Source of the DNA: Streptomyces mayonensis
Lineage (GTDB): Bacteria; Actinomycetota; Actinomycetes; Streptomycetales; Streptomycetaceae
NCBI RefSeq assembly: GCF_018982965.1
Contig: NZ_JACBYP010000011.1
Location: forward strand, 51,307-115,306
Length of the DNA: 64,000 nucleotides
Direction: 5' to 3'
Made by a program: the position numbers and the translations under genes. Of the stretch, positions 33,360-42,213 are shown in pieces (positions within the stretch are counted from its first letter, which is position 1; each line of letters begins with the position of its first letter). The notes below the pieces were generated by a model. That model saw only the letters and a program-made list of their open reading frames with translations, did not search any database and was not told where the DNA came from.

Positions 33360-34655
33360 ATGACTGCGAACACCGGCCGACCGAACGTCGTCATCATCTA
33401 CGCCGACGACCTGGGCTGGGGCGACCTGGGCTGCTTCGGCGCCGAGGACCTCGACACGCCGGCCCTCGACGGGCTCGCCGCCTCCGGTGTCCGCCTGCCG
33501 CAGTGGTACTCCAACTCCCCGGTCTGCTCACCGTCACGGGCGTCGCTGCTCACCGGGCGGCACCCCGCGCACGCCGGCGTCGAGTCGATCCTCGGCGGCA
33601 CCCGGCACACCGCGGGCCTGCCGCCGCAGCCGACGCTCGCGGGCGCGCTCGGCGAACGGGGCTACGCCACCGGCATCTTCGGCAAGTGGCACCTCGGCGT
33701 CGACCCCGCCTACGGGCCGCTGAAGCGCGGCTTCGACGAGCACTTCGGCTTCCTCGCCGGCTGCGTCGACTACTACTCGCACATCTACTACTGGGGCGGC
33801 GAGCACAACCCGCTGCACGACCTGTGGGAGGGCGAGGACGAGGTCTGGCTCAACGGCGAGTACCTCACCACCGTCATCGCGCAACGCGCCGGCGACTTCA
33901 TCGAGCGCAACGCCGAGCGCCCGTTCTTCTGCTATGTGCCGTTCAACGCGCCGCACTACCCGATGCACGCCCCCGAGGAGTACGTCGCGCAGTTCGCCCA
34001 TCTCCCGGAGGGACGGCAGATGATGGCGGCGATGGTCAAGGCCATGGACGACGGCATCGCCCACATCCTCGGCACACTCGACTCGCTGGGCCTGCGGGAG
34101 AACACGATCGTCTTCTTCTCCTCCGACAACGGGCCCTCGGTCGAGGAGCGCAACTGGCTGAACGGCGAGGAGGTCTCCTACAACGGCGGCTCGGCCGGCG
34201 GCCTGCGCGGCCACAAGGGCTCACTGCTCGAGGGCGGCATCCGGGTCCCGACCATGATCTCGTGGCCCGCCCGGCTGCCCGCCGGGCACTCCAGCGACCT
34301 CGTCGGCTTCATGGCGGACGTCGTGCCCACGGTCCTGGACGCGGTGGACGGGACGCCGCCGGCGGACGAGACGATCGACGGCTCCTCCGTCCTGCCGCTG
34401 CTGGCCGCCGGCGAGACGGGGCCCGACCGGTGGCTGTTCTGGAAGCACAACGACCAGCTGGCGGGGCGCCACGGCCGGTGGAAGATCGTGCTGGACGCCT
34501 GCGACAGCCTGGAGGCCGAGGTCGTCGTGCCCGAGGGGCTCTACGACCTCCGGGAGGACCCCGGCGAACAGCACGACCTGTCGGCGGCCCACCCCGAGCG
34601 CTTCGGCCGGATGCGCGAGGAACTGACCGCGTGGGCGGCCCGCTCCGCCGCCTGA
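33360..34655 (+). CDS. type I (formylglycine) sulfatase
   Basis: 431 residues. The ATG at 33360 follows GAGGGTGAG; earlier starts at 33252 and 33324 lack good spacing and add only basic residues. RPNVVIIYADDLGWGDLGCF gives the metal-binding Asp pair, and VCSPSRASLLTGRHPAHAG holds the CxPSR signature whose Cys56 would be converted to formylglycine. GKWHLG, HYPMHAP and SDNGPSVEERNW supply further active-site residues. No signal peptide is seen, so it may be cytoplasmic. Arylsulfatase, glycan sulfatase and phosphonate-hydrolase-like roles are all possible. It is likely controlled by the divergent ROK regulator. Confidence 0.9.
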   Translation: MTANTGRPNVVIIYADDLGWGDLGCFGAEDLDTPALDGLAASGVRLPQWYSNSPVCSPSRASLLTGRHPAHAGVESILGGTRHTAGLPPQPTLAGALGERGYATGIFGKWHLGVDPAYGPLKRGFDEHFGFLAGCVDYYSHIYYWGGEHNPLHDLWEGEDEVWLNGEYLTTVIAQRAGDFIERNAERPFFCYVPFNAPHYPMHAPEEYVAQFAHLPEGRQMMAAMVKAMDDGIAHILGTLDSLGLRENTIVFFSSDNGPSVEERNWLNGEEVSYNGGSAGGLRGHKGSLLEGGIRVPTMISWPARLPAGHSSDLVGFMADVVPTVLDAVDGTPPADETIDGSSVLPLLAAGETGPDRWLFWKHNDQLAGRHGRWKIVLDACDSLEAEVVVPEGLYDLREDPGEQHDLSAAHPERFGRMREELTAWAARSAA

Positions 34656-34753
34656 CCCGCGCGCCGACCCGCCCCCGCCTGCCGGGCGGCCCGCGCCGCT
34701 TGCCCCGCCCGCCCGGCGGCCACCCACCGATCAGCCGCGTGCACAGCCTTGCA

Positions 34754-34838
34754 GGTCGATCACCCAGCGTGGTCGATCACCCAGCACGGTCGATCGCACA
34801 GCGTGGTCGATCACCCAATGCGGTCGGTCACTTAGTGC
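34754..34838. repeat. 17-bp tandem repeat, five copies
   Basis: Units of GGTCGATCACCCAGCGT start at 34754, 34771, 34788, 34805 and 34822, increasingly diverged to the right. The last copy overlaps the stop codon of the DUF1707 gene. Confidence 0.85.
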
Positions 34839-35689
34839 GGGTCGTCGCGGCGGCGGTCCCGGCGGTCCCGCTCCCGTTGCAGCTCGCGCTCGCGGGAGCG
34901 GTCGTCGCCGAGCAGGTCGTGCAGGGCGTCGTCGTGGCCGCGGCGGGAGGCGTCCAGCTGCTTGCGGCCCGAGCCGCGCTCCACCCCTCGGTCCCGTTCC
35001 CGGTCCCGGTCCCGCTCCTGGCGGCGCTCCAGCTTCTCCTGCCGCCGCTCCTCCTTGATCCGCAGCTTCTCCGCCCGGGTCAGCTTGCGCTCGACGCCGA
35101 CACCGCCCCAGAAGGCGAACCCGGTCACCACCACGCGCGGAGCACCCGGGTCGCCGGGCACGCCCTCCTCGCGGTGGTCGAAGCCGCCCATGATGCCGAG
35201 GCCGCGCACGACCACCTCGACGCCGGGCGGCACGATCACCTGCATCCCGCCCATGATCGCGATGCAGTTGATCACGACCTCGCCGTCCGCGAAGTCCGCC
35301 TCGCGCAGGTCGATCTCGCCGCCGCCCCAGAACGCGAAGGACGTGAACCGCTTCGGCACCGTCCAGCGCCCCTTGCGCTGGAAGCCGGACATCACCGCGA
35401 CCGCCCACGTCGACGAGGGCTCGCCGCCCGTGATCCGGCCCGCCCAGTCCCCGGCCGCCGCCGGCTCCTTCGTCATCGACACCTCGGGCGCCACGCTCCC
35501 CCCGCCGACCGGCAGGTCCCGGGTGATCGGCGCCAGCTCACCGTAGGTCCGCGCGCTGTACGTGGCGTCCAGGCGCTGCTCGAACTCGGCCATGTCCAGG
35601 CGGCCCTCCGCGAGGGCGTCACGCAGCACCTCGGCGACTCGTTCACGGTCGGCGTCGGAGGCGCGGAGTTCCGGGGAGTCGTCGGTCAT
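34832..35689 (-). CDS. DUF1707 protein with LiaF-like C-terminal domain
   Basis: 285 residues. The DUF1707 domain (LRASDADRERVAEVLRDALA, EGRLDMAEFEQRLDATYSAR) occupies residues 8-60. A LiaF/DUF2154-type beta domain follows (RFTSFAFWGGGEIDLREADF, INCIAIMGGMQVIVPPGVEV). The last ~80 residues are an extremely charged Arg/Glu/Asp helix. DUF1707 proteins are common in Streptomyces and may take part in envelope-stress sensing; no membrane helix is present here. It ends in the 17-bp repeat array. Confidence 0.85.
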   Translation of the reverse strand: MTDDSPELRASDADRERVAEVLRDALAEGRLDMAEFEQRLDATYSARTYGELAPITRDLPVGGGSVAPEVSMTKEPAAAGDWAGRITGGEPSSTWAVAVMSGFQRKGRWTVPKRFTSFAFWGGGEIDLREADFADGEVVINCIAIMGGMQVIVPPGVEVVVRGLGIMGGFDHREEGVPGDPGAPRVVVTGFAFWGGVGVERKLTRAEKLRIKEERRQEKLERRQERDRDRERDRGVERGSGRKQLDASRRGHDDALHDLLGDDRSRERELQRERDRRDRRRDDPH

Positions 35690-35722
35690 GGACAGCAGCC
35701 TACGAGGTCACCGCGCCGGGCA

Positions 35723-36799
35723 CTACGCACCGGCACGTTCCGCGTACATCCTGGCGATCACCGCTTCGATGTCCGGCTCCCGCACGGACAGGTCCACCAG
35801 CGGATACCGTTCCGCCACCCGTGCCACCAGCCCCGCAGCCGACGCCGAGGCCGGGAACGCCAGCCACTGCCGCGGCCCCTCCACCCGCACCACCCGCGCC
35901 GGCTCCGGCGCCTCGATCGGCGGCAACTCCCGCTCCAGGTCCACCACCAGGGTCCGTTCGCTCTCCCCCGCCTCGTGCAGCCCGTCCAGCGGACCGTCGT
36001 ACATCAGCCGCCCGTGGTCGATGACCATCACCCGCGAGCACAGCTGCTCGATGTCCTGGAGGTCGTGCGTGGTCAGCAGCACCGTAGTGCCGCGCTCCGC
36101 GTTCAAGTCCCGCAGAAAGCCCCGCACCTTGGCCTTGGAGACGACGTCGAGCCCGATCGTCGGCTCGTCCAGGTACAGCACGTCCGGGTCGTGCAGCAGC
36201 GCCGCCGCGATGTCCCCGCGCATCCGCTGGCCGAGCGACAGCTGCCGCACCGGGACGTCCAACAGCTCGCCCAGCTGCAGGAGTTCGACACAGCGGTCCA
36301 GGTTCTCGCGGTAACGGGCGTCCGGGATGCGGTACATGCGGTGCATCAGCCGGTAGGAGTCGATCAGCGGCAGGTCCCACCACAGCGTCGTGCGCTGCCC
36401 GAAGACGACACCGATGCGGTGCGCCAGCCGGGTCCGCTCCCGGGACGGATCGATCCCGGCGACCCGCAGCCGGCCGCCGCTGGGCGTCAGGATGCCGGTG
36501 AGCATCTTGATCGTCGTCGACTTCCCGGCGCCGTTCGGGCCGATGTAGCCGACCATCTCGCCGCGCGACACGGTGAACGACAGCCCGTCCACGGCCCGCA
36601 CCTGCCGCCGCTCCCGCCTCAGGAACCCGGTCCTCCTGCGCACGTCGAAGACCTTCTCGACGCCGTCCAGCTCGATGAAGGCCCGGGCACCCGGCACGGC
36701 CCCCGTCTCCGCCCCCGCCGCCGTCTCCGCCCCCGCTTCCCTCTCCCTCTCCGTTTCCCTCTCCCTCTCCGTATCCGTCTCCGTCTCGGACTCCGCCAT
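35723..36799 (-). CDS. ABC transporter ATP-binding protein
   Basis: 358 residues from the ATG at 36799 (GGGAAG nine bases upstream). Walker A is VGYIGPNGAGKSTTIKMLTG, the signature LSLGQRMRGDIAAALL, Walker B VLYLDEPTIGLD, and the switch His is in TTHDLQDIEQ. It belongs to the COG4586-like group that partners two ABC-2 type permeases, as encoded just upstream (16-bp gap). The N-terminus is a Glu/Thr/Arg repeat (TETDTERERETEREREAG). Substrate is unknown. Confidence 0.92.
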   Translation of the reverse strand: MAESETETDTERERETEREREAGAETAAGAETGAVPGARAFIELDGVEKVFDVRRRTGFLRRERRQVRAVDGLSFTVSRGEMVGYIGPNGAGKSTTIKMLTGILTPSGGRLRVAGIDPSRERTRLAHRIGVVFGQRTTLWWDLPLIDSYRLMHRMYRIPDARYRENLDRCVELLQLGELLDVPVRQLSLGQRMRGDIAAALLHDPDVLYLDEPTIGLDVVSKAKVRGFLRDLNAERGTTVLLTTHDLQDIEQLCSRVMVIDHGRLMYDGPLDGLHEAGESERTLVVDLERELPPIEAPEPARVVRVEGPRQWLAFPASASAAGLVARVAERYPLVDLSVREPDIEAVIARMYAERAGA

Positions 36800-36815
36800 C
36801 TCCCTCAACTTCCCG

Positions 36816-37703
36816 TCAGCTCCCCGTACTCCGGTACGAACGAAGACCCGCCCGCCAGGCGAGACCCGCCAGCGCGCAGCAGGCCGCGGCCGCGAGCGGC
36901 GGCGTGAACGCCACCCACCCCGGCAGGTCCAGCGGATAGGGCCGGTCCAGCACATAGCCCGCCGGCAGCCAGTTCACGAAGGCCAGCGGCACCACGAAGG
37001 TCGCCCCGCGCACCAGGTCCAGCGCGAACACCGCCGGCGGGTACTGGAGCATCGTCGTACCGCCGTAGGTGAAGGCGTTCGCCACCTCCGAGGCGTCCTG
37101 CGCCGCGAACTGGAAGGCCCCCGCCGCCACGAACACCGCGCAGAAGATCCCCGCCCCGCTGAGCAGCGCCACCGGCACCAGCAGCACCTTCGCCACCGTC
37201 CAGTCGACGTCGAGGACCACCAGCGCGTACCCCAGCACCAGCAGTCCCTGCGCGACCCGGCCCAGCCGGCGCAGCCCGAACCGGTCCCCCGCCACCTGCG
37301 CCAGCACCGGCACCGGACGCACCAGCAGCGTGTCCAGCGTGCCGTCCCGCACCCGCTGCCCCAGCCGCTCCATCGAGCCGATCGCCAGGTCCGCGAGACC
37401 GAAGGACACCCCGGACAGCCCGTACAGGAACGCCACCTCCGGCAGCGACCAGCCACCCAGCGCGTCCACCCGGGAGAACATCAGCAGGATCGCCACGAAG
37501 TCCAGCGCGGTCATCGCGAAGTTCCCGAACGCCGTCAGCAGGAACGACGTCCGGTACGCCATCGTCGACCTGATCCACATCCCGGCGATCAGCCCGTACG
37601 CCCGCAGCCCCTCCCCGAGACGCCCGCGCCGCGGCTCCCAGGAGATCCCCCCGGCCGGGTCGGCCTCGTCCGCCGCGCCTGTCACGTGGGCCGTCTCAGC
37701 CAC
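36816..37703 (-). CDS. ABC-2 family permease (second subunit)
   Basis: 295 residues if started at GTG 37703, which overlaps the end of the preceding permease by eight bases; GTG at 37685 is an alternative. Six hydrophobic segments are visible, for example YRTSFLLTAFGNFAMTALDF and VAKVLLVPVALLSGAGIFCA. RDGTLDTLLVRPVPVLAQVA is the conserved cytoplasmic loop of this COG3694-like permease group. It should form a heterodimer with the upstream permease. Confidence 0.88.
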   Translation of the reverse strand: MAETAHVTGAADEADPAGGISWEPRRGRLGEGLRAYGLIAGMWIRSTMAYRTSFLLTAFGNFAMTALDFVAILLMFSRVDALGGWSLPEVAFLYGLSGVSFGLADLAIGSMERLGQRVRDGTLDTLLVRPVPVLAQVAGDRFGLRRLGRVAQGLLVLGYALVVLDVDWTVAKVLLVPVALLSGAGIFCAVFVAAGAFQFAAQDASEVANAFTYGGTTMLQYPPAVFALDLVRGATFVVPLAFVNWLPAGYVLDRPYPLDLPGWVAFTPPLAAAACCALAGLAWRAGLRSYRSTGS

Positions 37704-38502
37704 CCTGCACCACCACCCGTCGCGTCGCCGCCGACTGCACCAGCCGCCCCGCCCCGAGCAGCACCACCGCCCAGGCCGCCTGGAAGGCGAAGACGCCCAC
37801 GGGATCCGCCTCCCCCAGCAGCACATCGGCAGGACCCTGCAACAGCGCCGACCACGGCAGCACCCGTACGACCTCCCCGAACGCCCCCGGGAACACGTTC
37901 AGCGGCAGCAGCATCCCCGAGCCGAACAGTCCCGCGATCCACGCCATCTGCGCCACCCCCGTGCCGTCGAGCAGCCAGAACGCCGACAGCGCCACCAGAT
38001 AGCGCAGCGCGAAACCCACCAGCATCGCCAGCGCCACCGCCAGCAGGAACGCCGCCCACACGGACACCCGGCTCGGCAGCGCCACCGGGAAGAACAGCGC
38101 CCCGAAGACGAACGGCACCACCCCGCGCCCCAGCAGCTGGAACAGCGCCCGCCCCACGTCCTCCGCCAGCCACCGCAGCTGGAGGTCGGCCGGCCGGTAC
38201 AGATCGACGGCGATGTCACCCGTACGGATGCGCTCCATCAGCTCGTTCTCCATACCACCGCCGCCGATCGCCAGCGCGGCCAGCAGCGCCTGCCCCAGCC
38301 ACACGTAGGTCGTGGCCTGCGCCTGGTCGTACCCTCCGAGCTGCGGTTTCTCGTCCCACAGGGCCAGATAGGTGTAGACGAGGATCAGCCCGAAGACGGT
38401 GTTCGTGAACACCCCGGCGGCCGTCGCCACCCGATACGTCGCGTACCGTCGGAAACCGCCCGCCGCGACGGCGACGTACAACCGCCACGATCCCGCTCCC
38501 AC
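37696..38502 (-). CDS. ABC-2 family permease (first subunit)
   Basis: 268 residues from GTG with GGAGG eight bases upstream. Six membrane segments are visible, for example FTNTVFGLILVYTYLALWDE and VWAAFLLAVALAMLVGFALR. ERIRTGDIAVDLYRPADLQL is the typical cytoplasmic loop of COG4587-type permeases. It is the first gene of the three-gene exporter operon. Together the three look like an exporter of an unknown lipid, peptide or drug. Confidence 0.88.
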   Translation of the reverse strand: MGAGSWRLYVAVAAGGFRRYATYRVATAAGVFTNTVFGLILVYTYLALWDEKPQLGGYDQAQATTYVWLGQALLAALAIGGGGMENELMERIRTGDIAVDLYRPADLQLRWLAEDVGRALFQLLGRGVVPFVFGALFFPVALPSRVSVWAAFLLAVALAMLVGFALRYLVALSAFWLLDGTGVAQMAWIAGLFGSGMLLPLNVFPGAFGEVVRVLPWSALLQGPADVLLGEADPVGVFAFQAAWAVVLLGAGRLVQSAATRRVVVQGG

Positions 38503-38823
38503 AGCCCCACCCTCCGACCGGCACCGAAGCGCAGGAGCCTAGTGCGGGGCGGACCACCGGTGCCACGCAATTTTCACTGGTGTGCCGTCCAGCGGGAACG
38601 GAACCCCCGGTGCGAGAGTCTTCTTCAGAGGCCCCAGAAGTGTGAGAAGCCCTCAGAGGGTCACCAAGGCGCACAAGGCCGTACGAGACCAGAAGGCCGT
38701 ACGAGACCGGAGCGTACGCCGCGAAAACCGTACGATGCGAAAACCGTACGCAGTGCATCCGATGCGCAGCACTCGATACGCAGCGACATCCGAACCGCAG
38801 TGAAACAGGAGTCCGTGCACGAC
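38503..38823 (+). promoter_or_regulatory. divergent spacer with CGTACG-rich repeats upstream of the PBP gene
   Basis: No gene is supported. An 18-bp unit (AAGGCCGTACGAGACCAG) repeats at 38675 and 38693, and GCGAAAACCGTACG repeats at 38721 and 38737 (16-bp step). CGTACG occurs repeatedly. These may be regulator sites for the penicillin-binding protein gene or simple duplications. Confidence 0.45.
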
Positions 38824-41328
38824 ATGAGCGACGAGCCGCAGCCGCAGCAGCCGCACCAGGGCTGGGCGCCGAGAAAGCCACAGGCGGCCGGCGCGGGGCA
38901 GCCGGGCGGGACGGGACACCCCGGACAACCCGGAACCCCCGGAAAGCCCGGGAACTCCGCGAACTCCGGAAAGCCCGGGAAGCCCGGGAAGCAGAAGCGG
39001 CCCAGGCGCACCGGATGGCGCCGGCTGATCCCCACCTGGCGCATCGTGCTCGGCACCTGCGTCCTCGGCCTCCTGCTGCTGGTCGGCGGCTTCTTCCTCG
39101 GCTACCACCTGGTACAGATCCCCGCCGCCAACGCCCTCGCCACCAAACAGAGCAACGTCTACCTCTACGCCGACGGCAGCGTCCTCGCCCGCGACGGCGA
39201 GGTCAACCGCGAGAGCGTCGGCCTCGCCCGCATCTCCAAGGACGCCCAGCACGCCGTCCTCGCCGCCGAGGACCGCGACTTCTACACCGAGTCCGCCATC
39301 GACCCCGCCGCCATGGTCCGCGCCGGCTGGAAGACCGCCACCGGCAAGGGCAAGCAGTCCGGCTCCACCATCACCCAGCAGTACGTCAAGAACTACTACC
39401 TCGCCCAGGAACAGACCGTCACCCGCAAGGTCAAGGAGTTCTTCATCTCGATCAAGCTCGACCGCGAGAAGAGCAAGAACGAGATCCTCGAGGGCTACCT
39501 CAACACCAGCTTCTTCGGCCGCGGCGCCTACGGCATCCAGGCCGCCGCCCAGGCCTACTTCGGCGTCGACGCCAAAGACCTCACCGCCGCCCAGGGCGCC
39601 TACCTCGCCTCCCTGCTCAACGCCCCCAGCCAGTACGACGTCGTCGCCCACCCCGAGAACAAGGCCGCCGCCGAGAACCGCTGGGCCTACGTCATGAACG
39701 GCATGGCCGACAAGGGCTGGATCAGCCGCGCCGACCGGGCCGCCGCCGAGTTCCCCCAGCCGAAGCAGTCCACCGTCTCCACCGGCATGTCCGGCCAGCG
39801 CGGCTACCTCGTCAACATCGTCAAGAGGTACCTGATCGACCACGACATCGTCGACGAGGAAGAACTCGACCGCGGCGGCTACCGCATCACCACCACCCTC
39901 CAGAAGGACAAACAGGACGCCTTCGTCAAGGCCGTCGACGACAAGCTGATGTCCCAGCTGGACCAGAAGGAACGCAAGGCCGACACCTACGTCCGCGCCG
40001 GCGGCGCCTCCGTCGACCCGAAGACCGGCAAGATCGTCGCGATGTACAACGGCATCGACTACGTCAAGCAGTACACACCCGGCGCCACCCGCCGCGACTA
40101 CCAGGTCGGCTCCACCTTCAAACCCTTCGTCTTCACCTCCGCCGTCGAGAACCACTCCGAGACCCAGGACGGCCGCACCATCAACCCCAACACCCGCTAC
40201 GACGGCACCAGCGAACGCCCCGTCCAGGGCTGGACCGGCGACCGCTACGCCCCCGAGAACGAGGACCACCGCGACTACGGCGACGTCACCGTCCGCGAGG
40301 CCACCGACAAGTCCATCAACGCCGTCTACGCCCAGATGGCCGTCGACGTCGGCTCCGACAAGGTCAAACAGACCGCGATCGACCTCGGCCTCGCCTCCGA
40401 CACCCCCGAACTGACCGCCTCCCCCTCCATCGCCCTCGGCGTCGCCACCGCCAGCCCCCTCGACATGGCGGAGGCCTACGCGACCATCGCCAACCACGGC
40501 CGGCACAGCACGTACACCCCCGTCGAGAAGGTCATGAAGGACGGCAAGCACGAGGTCGACCTGCCCGAGCGCCGCGAGCGCCAGGCCGTCAGCCGCGAGT
40601 CCGCCGACACCACCACCTCCGTCCTGCGCAGCGTCGTCGAACAGGGCACCGCCACCGCCGCCCAGACCGCCGGCCGCCCCGCCGCCGGCAAGACCGGCAC
40701 CGCCGAGGAGGACACCGCCGCCTGGTTCGCCGGCTACACCCCAGAACTGTCCACCGTCGTCGCCGTCATGGGCCAGGACCCCAAGACCGCCGCCCACAAG
40801 TCCCTATACGGCGTGATGGGCCTCGACCGCATCAACGGCGGCGGCGCACCCGCCGAAATCTGGGGCCAGTACACCCGCAAGGCCCTCGAGGGCGAACCCG
40901 TCTCCGACTTCGACCTCCAGCTCCAGTCCGGCGCCGACGTCACCGCACCCCCCTCCGCCGACTCCTCCGGCGAACCGGGCGACGGCGACGAGAGCGGCAG
41001 CAGCGACCCGGACGGCGACTCCACCGGCTCCACCGGCGACCAGGACGACACCGGCTCCGAAACCCCCGGCGACACCGGCGGCGACAGCAGCACCCCGCCC
41101 GGCGACACCGGCGGCGAGGAGAGCGGCCCCCCGACGACCGGCGGCGGCACCCCCACCAACGGCGGCCCCAGCACCGACCCCGGCCCAGGCGCAGGAGGAG
41201 GCCAGGACGACTCGTCCAACGGCGGAGGCACCGAAGGCGGCGACGGGGGCCCAGGCGGCGGCGACGACTCCGACACCACCGCGGGCACCGTCGCCGGCCT
41301 CCCCGGCACCCCGCCCCGGCGTCAGTGA
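38824..41328 (+). CDS. class A penicillin-binding protein
   Basis: 834 residues; AGGAG eleven bases before the ATG (an in-frame GTG at 38815 is too close to it). A Pro/Gly/Lys cytoplasmic tail and one membrane helix (RIVLGTCVLGLLLLVGGFFL) precede the glycosyltransferase domain: AAEDRDFYTESAIDP, GSTITQQYVKNYYL and FGRGAYGIQAAAQAYFG. The transpeptidase has YQVGSTFKPFVF (SxxK), KSINAVYAQ (SxN) and GKTGTAEEDTAAWFAG (KTG). It builds and cross-links peptidoglycan. The last ~130 residues are a Gly/Ser/Asp/Pro-rich, strongly acidic tail, probably threading the wall. Confidence 0.95.
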   Translation: MSDEPQPQQPHQGWAPRKPQAAGAGQPGGTGHPGQPGTPGKPGNSANSGKPGKPGKQKRPRRTGWRRLIPTWRIVLGTCVLGLLLLVGGFFLGYHLVQIPAANALATKQSNVYLYADGSVLARDGEVNRESVGLARISKDAQHAVLAAEDRDFYTESAIDPAAMVRAGWKTATGKGKQSGSTITQQYVKNYYLAQEQTVTRKVKEFFISIKLDREKSKNEILEGYLNTSFFGRGAYGIQAAAQAYFGVDAKDLTAAQGAYLASLLNAPSQYDVVAHPENKAAAENRWAYVMNGMADKGWISRADRAAAEFPQPKQSTVSTGMSGQRGYLVNIVKRYLIDHDIVDEEELDRGGYRITTTLQKDKQDAFVKAVDDKLMSQLDQKERKADTYVRAGGASVDPKTGKIVAMYNGIDYVKQYTPGATRRDYQVGSTFKPFVFTSAVENHSETQDGRTINPNTRYDGTSERPVQGWTGDRYAPENEDHRDYGDVTVREATDKSINAVYAQMAVDVGSDKVKQTAIDLGLASDTPELTASPSIALGVATASPLDMAEAYATIANHGRHSTYTPVEKVMKDGKHEVDLPERRERQAVSRESADTTTSVLRSVVEQGTATAAQTAGRPAAGKTGTAEEDTAAWFAGYTPELSTVVAVMGQDPKTAAHKSLYGVMGLDRINGGGAPAEIWGQYTRKALEGEPVSDFDLQLQSGADVTAPPSADSSGEPGDGDESGSSDPDGDSTGSTGDQDDTGSETPGDTGGDSSTPPGDTGGEESGPPTTGGGTPTNGGPSTDPGPGAGGGQDDSSNGGGTEGGDGGPGGGDDSDTTAGTVAGLPGTPPRRQ

Positions 41329-41341
41329 CCGCCAACGACCC

Positions 41342-41662
41342 TCAGTGACCCGAGGTCGCCTTCAACCCCACGACAGCGACCAGCAGCAGACAGATGAAGA
41401 AGATCCGGGCGGCGGTCACCGGCTCACCCAGCACCACCATGCCGAGCACCGCCGCCCCCGCCGCACCGATCCCCACCCACACGCCGTAGGCAGTACCGAT
41501 CGGCAGCGTCCGCGCCGCGTACGACAGCAGCATCATGCTCACCACGATCCCCGCACCGGTGAACACACTCGGCCACAACCGCGTGAACCCGTCGGTGTAC
41601 TTCATCCCGATCGACCAGCCCACCTCCAGCAGACCGGCGACGACAAGCAGAACCCACGCCAT
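41342..41662 (-). CDS. SMR family transporter, guanidinium-exporter (Gdx) type
   Basis: 106 residues with GGAGG before the ATG at 41662; four membrane helices. MAWVLLVVAGLLEVGWSIGM has the key membrane Glu14 and the GWSIGMKY signature that marks Gdx/SugE-like members rather than EmrE-type multidrug exporters. A guanidine-III riboswitch directly upstream supports guanidinium export as its function. Single-copy Gdx proteins function as antiparallel homodimers. Confidence 0.9.
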   Translation of the reverse strand: MAWVLLVVAGLLEVGWSIGMKYTDGFTRLWPSVFTGAGIVVSMMLLSYAARTLPIGTAYGVWVGIGAAGAAVLGMVVLGEPVTAARIFFICLLLVAVVGLKATSGH

Positions 41663-41695
41663 GACAGGCACCTCCGTGAACGAACTGAGAACGGC

Positions 41696-41753
41696 GGTGC
41701 GTCGTCTTTTCCTTGGGCCCGGTACGGCGCGTCTCGTCGGGGTCCCCCAAAGT
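41696..41753 (-). ncRNA. guanidine-III riboswitch (ykkC-III)
   Basis: The minus strand reads GACCCCGACGAGACGCGCCG, then TACCGGGCCCAAGGAAAAGA and CGACGCACC. This follows the known class: a CCGACGAGGTGCGCCGTACC-like first half, GGGTCAGGACAAGACGGC-like second half, with pairing ACGCG.../...CGACGC for the pseudoknot. It ends about 34 nt before the exporter start, fitting control of ribosome access. Confidence 0.8.
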
Positions 41754-41779
41754 AGCAAAACCGGACCGGAGCCAAGCCA

Positions 41780-41811
41780 AAAGGGCTGGTGACACCGGTC
41801 ACCAGCCCTTT
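41780..41811. terminator. strong hairpin terminator
   Basis: A 14-bp perfect stem: AAAGGGCTGGTGAC (41780-41793) pairs with GTCACCAGCCCTTT (41798-41811) around a four-base loop. It lies just after the GroES-like gene and before the Gdx leader. Confidence 0.8.
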
Positions 41812-41833
41812 CCCCACCTACTGCCCCAAGGCG

Positions 41834-42190
41834 CTACAGGTACAGGCCCGTCGAGTCCTCCGACCCCTCGAACCGGTCCGCGGCCACGGCATGCAGATCA
41901 CGCTCACGCATGAGCACGTACCCCACACCCCGCACCTCGACCTCCGCACGGTCCTCCGGGTCGTACAGCACCCGGTCGCCCGGCTCCACGGTCCGTACGT
42001 TCTGCCCCACGGCGACGACCTCCGCCCAGGCCAGCCGCTTGCCGACCGCCGCCGTCGCGGGGATCAGGATGCCGCCACCGGAACGCCGCTCGCCCTCACC
42101 CGTGTCCTGGCGCACCAGCACCCGGTCGTGCAGCATCCGGATGGGCAGCTTGTCGTCCGCCACGTCGTGCTCGTTCTTCCTGTCACTCAC
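41834..42190 (-). CDS. GroES-like co-chaperonin family protein
   Basis: 118 residues. LPIRMLHDRVLVRQDTGEGE and RRSGGGILIPATAAVGKRLA match the Cpn10 beta barrel and mobile loop, and VEPGDRVLYDPEDRAEVEVR its second half. It is longer than canonical GroES and has no groEL next to it; actinobacteria often carry such an extra stand-alone paralogue. Function as a real co-chaperonin is uncertain. A strong terminator follows. Confidence 0.85.
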   Translation of the reverse strand: MSDRKNEHDVADDKLPIRMLHDRVLVRQDTGEGERRSGGGILIPATAAVGKRLAWAEVVAVGQNVRTVEPGDRVLYDPEDRAEVEVRGVGYVLMRERDLHAVAADRFEGSEDSTGLYL

Positions 42191-42213
42191 GCCCCGAACC
42201 TACCTGGACCCGC

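Noticed and set aside
33503..36907. Very long open frame on the plus strand across the sulfatase, DUF1707 and ABC genes
   Set aside because: It overlaps several well-supported genes and its product is Arg/Pro/Ala-rich without motifs. High GC content removes stop codons in the shifted and antisense frames.
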